Source: Acanthosepion lycidas (Eukaryota; Mollusca; Cephalopoda; Sepiida; Sepiidae). From it: a stretch of 64,000 bases of DNA. Under the pieces are notes generated by a model. The model searched no databases, was not told where the DNA came from, and worked only from the letters and a program-made list of their open reading frames with translations. Below are positions 51,561 to 63,400 of the stretch, piece by piece. How positions within the stretch are numbered: the stretch's first letter is position 1; each line of letters opens with the position of its first letter. A program made the translations under genes and the position numbers. The stretch is from contig OZ010577.1 in NCBI GenBank assembly GCA_963932145.1, forward strand, positions 14,919,889-14,983,888, given 5' to 3'.

Positions 51561-54500
51561 TTATTTTTCATTCGAACTCATACAGTGAGCGTAGCATGCA
51601 AAGGTTACGACTCACGTAACAGGGATTTCCTTGAAAAACTGTGTGGACGCAAAGTGGGTGATCGCTGTATGTTTCTCTCCTGCCGTGCGTTCTATTTACC
51701 TTTACATTCTTTCATTTAACTTTATGAACAGGCAAGGGCCTTCTCTAAAAGCGGCTTACAATTATTTTTCATTCGAACTCATACAGTGAGCGTAGCATGC
51801 AAATGTTATGACTCACGTAACAGGGATTTCCTTGAAAAACTGTGTGGACGCAAAGTGGGTGATCGCTGTATGTTTCTCTCCTGCGGTGCGTTCTATTTAC
51901 CTTTACATTCTTTCATTTAACTTTATGAACAGGCAAGAGGTTCCTCTAAAAGCTGCTTACAATTATTTTTCATTCGAACTCATACAGTGAACGTACCTTG
52001 CAAAGGTTACGACACACGTAACAGGGATTTCCTTGAAAAACTCTGTGGACGCAAAGTGGGTGATCGCTGTATTTTTCTCTCCTGCCGTGCGTTCTATTTA
52101 CCTTTACATTCTTTCATTTCACTTTATGAACTGGCAAGAGGCTCCTCTTAAAGCTGCTTACAATTATTTTTCATTCGAACTCATACAGTGAGCGTAGCAT
52201 GCAAAGGTTACGACTCACGTAACAGGGATTTCCTTGAAAAACTGTGTGGACGCAAAGTGGGTGATCGCTGTATGTTTCTCTCCTGCGGTGCGTTCTATTT
52301 ACCTTTACATTCTTTCATTTAACTTTATGAACAGGCAAGAGGCTCCTCTAAAAGCTGCTTACAATTATTTTTCATTCGAACTCATACAGTGAGCGTAGCA
52401 TGCAAAGGTTACGACTCACGTAACAGGGATTTCCTTGTAAAAGTGTGTGGACGCAAAGTGGGTGTTCGCTGTATGTTTCTCTCCTGCCGTGCGTTCTATT
52501 TACCTTTACATTCTTTCCTTTCACTTTATGAACAGGCAAGAGTCTCCTCTAAAACATGCTTACAATTATTTTTCATTCGAACTCATACAGTGAGCGTAGC
52601 ATGCAAAGGATACTATTCATATAACAGGGATTTCCCTGAAAAACTGTGTGGACGCAAAATGGGTGATCGCTGTATGTTTCTCTCCTGCCGTGCGTTCTAT
52701 TTACCTTTACATTCTTTCATTTAACTTTATGAACAGGCAAGAGGTTCCTCTAATAGCTGCTTACAATTATTTTTCATTCGAACTCATACAGTGAGCGTAG
52801 CATGCAAAGGTTACGACTCACGTAACAGGGATTTCCTTGAAAAACTGTGTGGACGCAAAATGGGTGATCGCTGTATGTTTCTCTCCTGCCGTGCGTTCTA
52901 TTTACCTTTACATTCTTTCATTTAACTTTATGAACAGGCAAGAGGCTCCTCTAAAAGCTGCTTACAATTATTTTTCATTCGAACTCATACAGTGAGCGTA
53001 GCATGCAAAGGTTACGACACACGTAACAGGGATTTCCTTGAAAAACTGTGTGGACGCAAAGTGGGTGATCGCTGTATGTTTCTCTCCTGCCGTGCGTTCT
53101 ATTTACCTTTACATTCTTTCATTTCACATTATGAACAGGCAAGAGCCTCCTCTAAAACCGGCTTACAATTATTTTTCATTCGAACTCATACAGTGAGCGT
53201 AGCATGCAAAGGATACTATTCATATAACAGGGATTTCCTTGAAAAACTGTGTGGACGCAAAGTGGGTGATCGCTGTATGTTTCTCTCCTGCCGTGCGTTC
53301 TATTTACCTTTACATTCTTTCATTTCACTTTATGAACAGGCAAGAGCCTCCTCTAAAACCGGCTTACAATTATTTTTCATTCGAACTCATACAGTGAGCG
53401 TAGCATGCAAAGGTTACTATTCATATAACAGGGATTTCCTTGAAAATCTGTGTGGACGCAAAATGGGTGATCGCTGTATGTTTCTCTCCTGCCGTGCGTT
53501 CTATTTACCTTTACATTCTTTCATTTAACTTTATGAACAGGCAAGAGGCTCCTCTAAAAGCTGCTTACAATTATTTTTCATTCGAACTCATACAGTGAGC
53601 GTAGCATGCAAAGGTTACGACACACGTAACAGGGATTTCCTTGAAAAACTGTGTGGACGCAAAATGGGTGATCGCTGTATGTTTCTCTCCTGCCGTGCGT
53701 TCTATTTACCTTTACATTATTTCATTTAACTTTATGAACAGGCAAGAGCCTCCTCTAAAAGCTGCTTACAATTATTTTTCATTCGAACTCTTACAGTGAG
53801 CGTAGCATGCAACGGTTACGACTCACGTGACAGGGATTTCCTTGAAAATAGGTGTGGACGCAAAGTGGGTGATCGCTGTATGTTTCTCTCCTGCCGTGCG
53901 TTCTATTTACCTTTACATTCTTTCATTTCACTTTATGAACAGGCAAGAGCCTCATCTAAATCCGGCTTACAATTATCTTTCATTCGAACTCATACAGTGA
54001 GCGTAGCATGCAAAGGTTACGACTCACGTAACAGGGATTTCCTTGAAAAACTGTGTGGACGCAAAATGGGTGATCGCTGTATGTTTCTCTCCTGCCGTGC
54101 GTTCTATTTACCTTTACATTCTTTCATTTAACTTTAGGAACAGTCAAGAGGCTCCTCTAAAAGCTGCTTACAATTATTTTTCATTCGAACTCATACAGTG
54201 AGCGTAGCATGCAAAGGTTACGACTCACGTAACAGGGATTTCCTTGAAAAACTGTGTGGACGCAAAGTGGGTGATCGCTGTATGTTTCTCTCCTGCCGTG
54301 CGTTCTATTTACCTTTACATTCTTTCATTTAACTTTATGAACAGGCAAGAGCCTCCTCTAAAACCGGCTTACAATTATTTTTCATTCGAACTCATACAGT
54401 GAGCGTAGCATGCAAAGGTTACGACTCACGTAACAGGGATTTCCTTGAAAAACTGTGTGGACTCAAAGTGGGTGATCGCTGTATGTTTCTCTCCTGCCGT

Positions 54501-56176
54501 GCGTTCTATTTACCTTTACATTCTTTCATTTCACTTCATGAACAGTCAAGAGCCTCCTCTAAAACCGGCTTACAATTATTTTTCATTCGAACTCATACAG
54601 TGAGCGTAGCATGCAAAGGTTACGACTCACGTAACAGGGATTTCCTTGAAAAACTGTGTGGACGCAAAGTGGGTGATCGCTGTATGTTTCTCTCCTGCAG
54701 TGCGTTCTATTTACCTTTACATTCTTTCATTTAACTTTATGAACAGGCAAGAGGTTCCTCTAAAAGCTGCTTACAATTATTTTTCATTCGAACTCATACA
54801 GTGAACGTAGCTTGCAAAGGTTACGACACACGTAACAGGGATTTCCTTGAAAAACTCTGTGGACGCAAAGTGGGTGATCGCTGTATGTTTCTCTCCTGCC
54901 GTGCGTTCTATTTACCTTTACATTCTTTCATTTCACTTTATGAACAGGCAGGAGGCTCCTCTTAAAGCTGCTTACAATTATTTTTCATTCGAACTCATAC
55001 AGTGAGCGTAGCATGCAAAGGTTACGACACACGTAACAGGGATTTCCTTGAAAAACTGTGTGGACCAAAGTGGGTGATCGCTGTATGTTTCTCTCCTGCG
55101 GTGCGTTCTATTTACCTTTACATTCTTTCATTTAACTTTATGAACAGGCAAGAGGCTCCTCTAAAAGCTGCTTACAATTATTTTTCATTCGAACTCATAC
55201 AGTGAGCGTAGCATGCAAAGGTTACGACTCACGTAACAGGGATTTCCTTCTAAAACTGTGTGGACGCAAAGTGGGTGATCGCTGTATGTTTCTCTCCTGC
55301 CGTGCGTTCTATTTACCTTTACATTCTTTCATTTCACATTATGAACAGGCAAGAGCCTCCTCTAAAACCGGCTTACAATTATTTTTCATTCGAACTCATA
55401 CAGTGAGCGTAGCATGCAAAGGATACTATTCATATAACAGGGATTTCCTTGAAAAACTGTGTGGACGCAAAGTGGGTGATCGCTGTATGTTTCTCTCCTG
55501 CCGTGCGTTCTATTTACCTTTACATTCTTTCATTTCACTTTATGAACAGGCAACAGCCTCCTCTAAAACCGGCTTACAATTATTTTTCATTCGAACTCAT
55601 ACAGTGAGCGTAGCATGCAAAGGTTACTATTCATATAACAGGGATTTCCTTGAAAATCTGTGTGGACGCAAAATGGGTGATCGCTGTATGTTTCTCTCCT
55701 GCCGTGCGTTCTATTTACCTTTACATTCTTTCATTTAACTTTATGAACAGGCAAGAGGCTCCTCTAAAAGCTGCTTACAATTATTTTTCATTCGAACTCA
55801 TACAGTGAGCGTAGCATGCAAAGGTTACGACACACGTAACAGGGATTTCCTTGAAAAACTGTGTGGACGCAAAATGGGTGATCGCTGTATGTTTCTCTCC
55901 TGCCGTGCGTTCTATTTACCTTTACATTCTTTCATTTCACTTTATGAACAGGCAAGAGCCTCCTCTAAAACCGGCTTACAATTATTTTTCATTCGAACTC
56001 ATACAGTGAGCGTAGCATGCAAAGGATACTATTCATATAACAGGGATTTCCTTGAAAAACTGTGTGGACGCAAAGTGGGTGATCGCTGTATGTTTCTCTC
56101 CTGCCGTGCGTTCTATTTACCTTTACATTCTTTCATTTCACTTTATGAACAGGCAAGAGCCTCCTCTAAAACCGGC
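51561..56176 (+). repeat. Mosaic units between the two recent duplications
   Basis: Several offsets coexist here. AGTGAACGTA and its GAGGTTCCTC unit recur at about 51,986 and 54,800 (2,814 bp, 14 units). A three-unit cassette starting with CACATTATGAACAGG occurs near 53,126 and 55,336 and again in the next block near 56,540 and 58,750. AAAATAGGTGTGG near 53,845 has partners near 57,461 and 59,671. The 1-bp deletion TGGACCAAAG first appears near 55,061. Many units carry the in-frame TAA at unit position 82-84. Confidence 0.72.
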
Positions 56177-58386
56177 TTACAATTATTTTTCATTCGAACT
56201 CATACAGTGAGCGTAGCATGCAAAGGTTACGACTCACGTAACAGGGATTTCCTTGAAAAACTGTGTGGACCAAAGTGGGTGATCGCTGTATGTTTCTCTC
56301 CTGCGTTGCGTTCTATTTACCTTTACATTCTTTCATTTAACTTTATGAACAGGCAAGAGGCTCCTCTAAAAGCTGCTTACAATTATTTTTCATTCGAACT
56401 CATACAGTGAGCGTAGCATGCAAAGGTTACGACTCACGTAACAGGGATTTCCTTGTAAAACTGTGTGGACGCAAAGTGGGTGATCGCTGTATGTTTCTCT
56501 CCTGCCGTGCGTTCTATTTACCTTTACATTCTTTCATTTCACATTATGAGCAGGCAAGAGCCTCCTCTAAAACCGGCTTACAATTATTTTTCATTCGAAC
56601 TCATACAGTGAGCGTAGCATGCAAAGGATACTATTCATATAACAGGGAATTCCTTGAAAAACTGTGTGGACGCAAAGTGGGTGATCGCTGTATGTTTCTC
56701 TCCTGCCGTGCGTTCTATTTACCTTTACATTCTTTCATTTCACTTCATGAACAGGCAAGAGCCTCCTCTAAAACCGGCTTACAATTATTTTTCATTCGAA
56801 CTCATACAGTGAGCGTAGCATGCAAAGGTTACTATTCATATAACAGGGATTTCCTTGAAAATCTGTGTGGACGCAAAATGGGTGATCGCTGTATGTTTCT
56901 CTCCTGCCGTGCGTTTTATTTACCTTTACATTCTTTCATTTAACTTTATGAACAGGCAAGAGGCTCCTCTAAAAGCTGCTTACAATTATTTTTCATTCGA
57001 ACTCATACAGTGAGCGTAGCATGCAAAGGTTACGACACACGTAACAGGGATTTCCTTGAAAAACTGTGTGGACGCAAAATGGGTGATCGCTGTATGTTTC
57101 TCTCCTGCCGTGCGTTCTATTTACCTTTACATTCTTTCATTTAACTTTATGAACAGGCAAGAGCCTCCTCTAAAACCTGCTTACAATTATTTTTCATTCG
57201 AACTCATACAGTGAGCGTAGCATGCAAATGTTACGACTCACGTAACAGGGATTTCCTTGAAAAACTGTGTGGACGCAAAATGGGTGATCGCTGTATGTTT
57301 CTCTCCTGCCGTGCGTTCTATTTACCATTACATTCTTTCATTTAACTTTATGAACAGGCAAGAGGCTCCTCTAAAAGCTGCTTACTATTATTTTTCATTC
57401 GAACTCATACAGTGAGCGTAGCATGCAAAGGTTACGACTCACGTAACAGGGATTTCCTTGAAAATAGGTGTGGACGCAAAGTGGGTGATCGCTGTATGTT
57501 TCTCTCCTGCCGTGCGTTCTATTTACCTTTACATTCTTTCATTTCACTTTATGAACAGGCAAGAGCCTCATCTAAATCCGGCTTACAATTATCTTTCATT
57601 CGAACTCATACAGTGAGCGTAGCATGCAAAGGTTACGACTCACGTAACAGGGATTTCCTTGAAAAACTGTGTGGACGCAAAATGGGTGATCGCTGTATGT
57701 TTCTCTCCTGCCGTGCGTTCTATTTACCTTTACATTCTTTCATTTCACTTTATGAACAGGCAAGAGCCTCCTCTAAAACCGGCTTACAATTATTTTTCAT
57801 TCGAACTCATACAGTGAGCGTAGCATGCAAAGGATACTATTCATATAACAGGGATTTCCTTGAAAAACTGTGTGGACGCAAAGTGGGTGATCGATGTATG
57901 TTTCTCTCCTGCCGTGCGTTCTATTTACCTTTACATTCTTTCATTTCACTTTATGAACAGGCAAGTGCCTCCTCTAAAACCGGCTTACAATTATTTTTCA
58001 TTCGAACTCATACAGTGAGTGTAGCATGCAAAGGTTACTATTCATATAACAGGGATTTCCTTGAAAATCTGTGTGGACGCAAAATGGGTGATCGCTGTAT
58101 GTTTCTCTCCTGCCGTGCGTTCTATTTACCTTTACATTCTTTCATTTCACTTTATGAACAGGCAAGAGCCTCCTCTAAAAGCTGCTTACAATTATTTTTC
58201 ATTCGAACTCATACAGTGAGCGTAGCATGCAAAGGTTACGACTCACGTAACAGGGATTTCCTTGAAAAACTGTGTGGACGCAAAGTGGGTGATCGCTGTA
58301 TGTTTCTCTCCTGCCGTGCGTTCTATTTACCTTTACATTCTTTCATTTAACTTTATGAACAGGCAAGTGCCTTCTCTAAAAGCGGC
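56177..58386 (+). repeat. 11-unit (2,210 bp) HOR, copy 1
   Basis: All markers repeat 2,210 bp later (11 units minus one base): TGGACCAAAG at about 56,267 and 58,477, TGCGTTGCG near 56,302 and 58,512, AAAATAGGTG near 57,461 and 59,671, and GATCGATG near 57,890 and 60,100. The left edge follows 56,176, because the partner before 58,386 reads AGTGCCTTCTCTAAAAGCGG whereas this copy reads AGAGCCTCCTCTAAAACCGG. Confidence 0.88.
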
Positions 58387-60477
58387 TTACAATTATTTTT
58401 CATTCGAACTCATACAGTGAGCGTAGCATGCAAAGGTTACGACTCACGTAACAGGGATTTCCTTGAAAAACTGTGTGGACCAAAGTGGGTGATCGCTGTA
58501 TGTTTCTCTCCTGCGTTGCGTTCTATTTACCTTTACATTCTTTCATTTAACTTTATGAACAGGCAAGAGGCTCCTCTAAAAGCTGCTTACAATTATTTTT
58601 CATTCGAACTCATACAGTGAGCGTAGCATGCAAAGGTTACGACTCACGTAACAGGGATTTCCTTGTAAAACTGTGTGGACGCAAAGTGGGTGATCGCTGT
58701 ATGTTTCTCTCCTGCCGTGCGTTCTATTTACCTTTACATTCTTTCATTTCACATTATGAGCAGGCAAGAGCCTCCTCTAAAACCGGCTTACAATTATTTT
58801 TCATTCGAACTCATACAGTGAGCGTAGCATGCAAAGGATACTATTCATATAACAGGGAATTCCTTGAAAAACTGTGTGGACGCAAAGTGGGTGATCGCTG
58901 TATGTTTCTCTCCTGCCGTGCGTTCTATTTACCTTTACATTCTTTCATTTCACTTTATGAACAGGCAAGAGCCTCCTCTAAAACCGGCTTACAATTATTT
59001 TTCATTCGAACTCATACAGTGAGCGTAGCATGCAAAGGTTACTATTCATATAACAGGGATTTCCTTGAAAATCTGTGTGGACGCAAAATGGGTGATCGCT
59101 GTATGTTTCTCTCCTGCCGTGCGTTCTATTTACCTTTACATTCTTTCATTTAACTTTATGAACAGGCAAGAGGCTCCTCTAAAAGCTGCTTACAATTATT
59201 TTTCATTCGAACTCATACAGTGAGCGTAGCATGCAAAGGTTACGACACACGTAACAGGGATTTCCTTGAAAAACTGTGTGGACGCAAAATGGGTGATCGC
59301 TGTATGTTTCTCTCCTGCCGTGCGTTCTATTTACCTTTACATTCTTTCATTTAACTTTATGAACAGGCAAGAGCCTCCTCTAAAACCTGCTTACAATTAT
59401 TTTTCATTCGAACTCATACAGTGAGCGTAGCATGCAAAGGTTACGACTCACGTAACAGGGATTTCCTTGAAAAACTGTGTGGACGCAAAATGGGTGATCG
59501 CTGTATGTTTCTCTCCTGCCGTGCGTTCTATTTACCATTACATTCTTTCATTTAACTTTATGAACAGGCAAGAGGCTCCTCTAAAAGCTGCTTACTATTA
59601 TTTTTCATTCGAACTCATACAGTGAGCGTAGCATGCAAAGGTTACGACTCACGTAACAGGGATTTCCTTGAAAATAGGTGTGGACGCAAAGTGGGTGATC
59701 GCTGTATGTTTCTCTCCTGCCGTGCGTTCTATTTACCTTTACATTCTTTCATTTCACTTTATGAACAGGCAAGAGCCTCATCTAAATCCGGCTTACAATT
59801 ATCTTTCATTCGAACTCATACAGTGAGCGTAGCATGCAAAGGTTACGACTCACGTAACAGGGATTTCCTTGAAAAACTGTGTGGACGCAAAATGGGTGAT
59901 CGCTGTATGTTTCTCTCCTGCCGTGCGTTCTATTTACCTTTACATTCTTTCATTTCACTTTATGAACAGGCAAGAGCCTCCTCTAAAACCGGCTTACAAT
60001 TATTTTTCATTCGAACTCATACAGTGAGCGTAGCATGCAAAGGATACTATTCATATAACAGGGATTTCCTTGAAAAACTGTGTGGACGCAAAGTGGGTGA
60101 TCGATGTATGTTTCTCTCCTGCCGTGCGTTCTATTTACCTTTACATTCTTTCATTTCACTTTATGAACAGGCAAGTGCCTCCTCTAAAACCGGCTTACAA
60201 TTATTTTTCATTCGAACTCATACAGTGAGTGTAGCATGCAAAGGTTACTATTCATATAACAGGGATTTCCTTGAAAATCTGTGTGGACGCAAAATGGGTG
60301 ATCGCTGTATGTTTCTCTCCTGCCGTGCGTTCTATTTACCTTTACATTCTTTCATTTCACTTTATGAACAGGCAAGAGCCTCCTCTAAAAGCTGCTTACA
60401 ATTATTTTTCATTCGAACTCATACAGTGAGCGTAGCATGCAAAGGTTACGACTCACGTAACAGGGATTTCCTTGAAA
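58387..60477 (+). repeat. 11-unit HOR, copy 2
   Basis: This is identical by eye to copy 1 except for three substitutions I could find: CTTTATG near 58,962 for CTTCATG near 56,752, TTCTATT near 59,127 for TTTTATT near 56,917, and CAAAGGTTACG near 59,436 for CAAATGTTACG near 57,226. The match ends at 60,480, where GAAAAAGTGTG replaces GAAAAACTGTG. Three changes in about 2.1 kb make this one of the youngest duplications in the window. Confidence 0.88.
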
Positions 60478-63400
60478 AAGTGTGTGGACGCAAAATGGGT
60501 GATCGCTGTATGTTTCTCTCCTGCCGTGCGTTCTATTTACCTTTACATTCTTTCATTTCATTTTAGGAACAGGCAAGGGTCTCCTCAAAAACCGGCTTAC
60601 AATTATTTTTCATTCGAACTCATACAGTGAGCGTAGCATGCAAAGGATACTATTCATATAACAGGGATTTCCTTGAAAAACTGTGTGGACGCAAAGTGGG
60701 TGATCGCTGTATGTTTCTCTCCAGCCGTACGTTCTATTTACCTTTACATTCTTTCATTTCACTTTATGAACAGGCAAGAGCCTCCTCTAAAACCGGCTTA
60801 CAATTATTTTTCATTCGAACTCATACAGTGAGCGTAGCATGCAAAGGTAACGACTCACTTAACAGGGATTTCCTTGAAAAACGGTGTGGACGCAAAATGG
60901 GTGATCGCTGTATGTTTCTCTCCTGCCGTGCGTTCTATTTACATTTACTTTTTTTCATTTCACTTTATGAACAGGCAAGGGCCTCCTCTAAAACCGGCTT
61001 ACAATTATTTTTCATTCGAACTCATACAGTGAGCGTAGCATGCAAAGGATACTATTCATATAACAGGGATTTCCTTGAAAAACTGTGTGGACGCAAAATG
61101 GGTGATCGGTGTATGTTTCTCTCCTCCCGTGCGTTCTATCTACCTTTACATTCTTTCATTTAACTTTATGAACAGGCAAGAGCCTCCTCTAAAACCGGCT
61201 TACAATTATTTTTCATTCGAACTCATACAGTGAGCGTAGCATGCAAAAGTTACGACTCACGTAACAGGGATTTCCTTGAAAAACTGTGTGGACGCAAAAT
61301 GGGTGATCGCTGTATGTTTCTCTCCTGCCGTGCGTTCTATTTACCTTTACATTCTTTCATTTCACTTTATGAACAGGCAATAGCCTCCTCTAAAACCGGC
61401 TTACAATTATTTTTCATTCGAACTCATACAGTGAGCGTAGCATGCAAAGGTTACGACTCACGTAACAGGGATTTCCATGAAAAACTGTGTGGACGCAAAG
61501 TGGGTGATCGCTGTATTTTTCTCTCCTGCCGTGCGTTCTATTTACCTTTACATTCTTTCATTTCAATTTATGAACAGGCAAGAGCCTCCTCTAAATCCGG
61601 CTTACAATTATTTTTCATTCGAACTCATACAGTGAGCGTAGCATGCAAAAGTTACGACTCACGTAACAGGGATTTCCTTGAAAAACTGTGTGGACGCAAA
61701 ATGGGTGATCGCTGTATGTTTCTCTCCTGCCGTGCGTTCTATTTACCTTTACATTCTTTCATTTCACTTTATGAACAGGCAAGTGTCTCCTCTAAAACCG
61801 GCTTACAATTATTTTTCATTCGAACTCATACAGTGAGCGTAGCATGCAAAGGTTACGACTCACGTAACAGGGATTTCCTTGAAAAACTGTGTGGACGCAA
61901 AGTGGGTGATCGCTGTATTTTTCTCTCCTGCCGTGCGTTCTATTTATCTTTACATTCTTTCATTTCAATTTATGAACAGGCAAGAGCCTCATCTAAAACC
62001 GGCTTACAATTATTTTTCATTCGAACTCATACAGTGAGCGTAGCATCCAAAGGTTACGACTCACGTAACAGGGATTTCCTTGAAAACTGTGTGGACGCAA
62101 AATGGGTGATCGCTGTATGTTTCTCTCCTGCCGTGCGTTCTATTTACCTTTACATTCTTTCATTTCACTTTATGAACAGGCAAGTGTCTACTCTAAAACC
62201 GGCTTACAATTATTTTTCATTCGAACTCATACAGTGAGCGTAGCATGCAAAGGATACTATTCATATAACAGGGATTTCCTTGAAAAACTGTGTGGACGCA
62301 AAATAGGTGATCGCTGTATGTTTCTCTCCTGCCGTGCGTTCTATTTACCTTTACATTCTTTCATTTCACTTTATGAACAGGCAAGAGCCACCTCTAAACC
62401 CGGCTTACAATTATTTTTCATTCGAACTCATACAGTGAGCGTAGCATGCAAAGGATACTATTCATATAACAGGGATTTCCTTGAAAAACTGTGTGGACGC
62501 AAAATTGGTGATCGCTGTATGTTTCTCTCCTGGCGTGCGTTCTATTTACCTTTACATTCTTTCATTTCACTTTATGAACAGGCAAGAGGCTCCTCTAAAA
62601 CCGGATTACAATTATTTTTCATTCGAACTCATACAGTGAGCGTAGCATGCAAAGGATACTATTCATATAACAGGGATTTCCTTGAAAAACTGTGTGGACG
62701 CAAAATGTGTGATCGCTGTATGTTTCTCTCCTGCCGTGCGTTCTATCTACCTTTACATTCTTTCATTTCACTTTATGAACAGGCAAGAGCCTCCTCTAAA
62801 ACCTGCTTTCAATTATTTTTCATTCGAACTCATACAGTGAGCGTAGCATGCAAAGGATACTATTCATATAACAGGGATTTCCTTGAAAAATTGTGTGGAC
62901 GCAAAATGGGTGATCGCTGTATGTTTCTCTCCTGCCGTGCGTTCTATTTACATTTACTTTCTTTCATTTAACTTTATGAACAGGCAAGAGCCTCCTCTAA
63001 AACCGGCTTACAATTATTTTTCATTCGAACTCATACAGTGAGCGTAGCATGCAAAGGATACTATTCATATAACAGGGATTTCCTTGTAAAACTGTGTGGA
63101 CGCAAAGTGGGTGATCGCTGTATGTTTCTCTCCTGCCGTGCGTTCTATTTACCTTTACATTCTTTCATTTAACTTTATGAACAGGCAAGGGCCTCCTCTA
63201 AAACCGGCTTACAATTATTTTTCATTCGAACTCATACAGCGAGCGTAGCATGCAAAGGTTACGACTCACGTAACAGGGATTTCCTTGAAAAACTCTGTTG
63301 ACGCAAAATGGGTGATCGCTGTATGTTTCTCTCCTATCGTGCGTTCTATTTACCTTTACATTCTTTCATTTCACTTTATGAACAGGCAAGGGCCTCCTCT

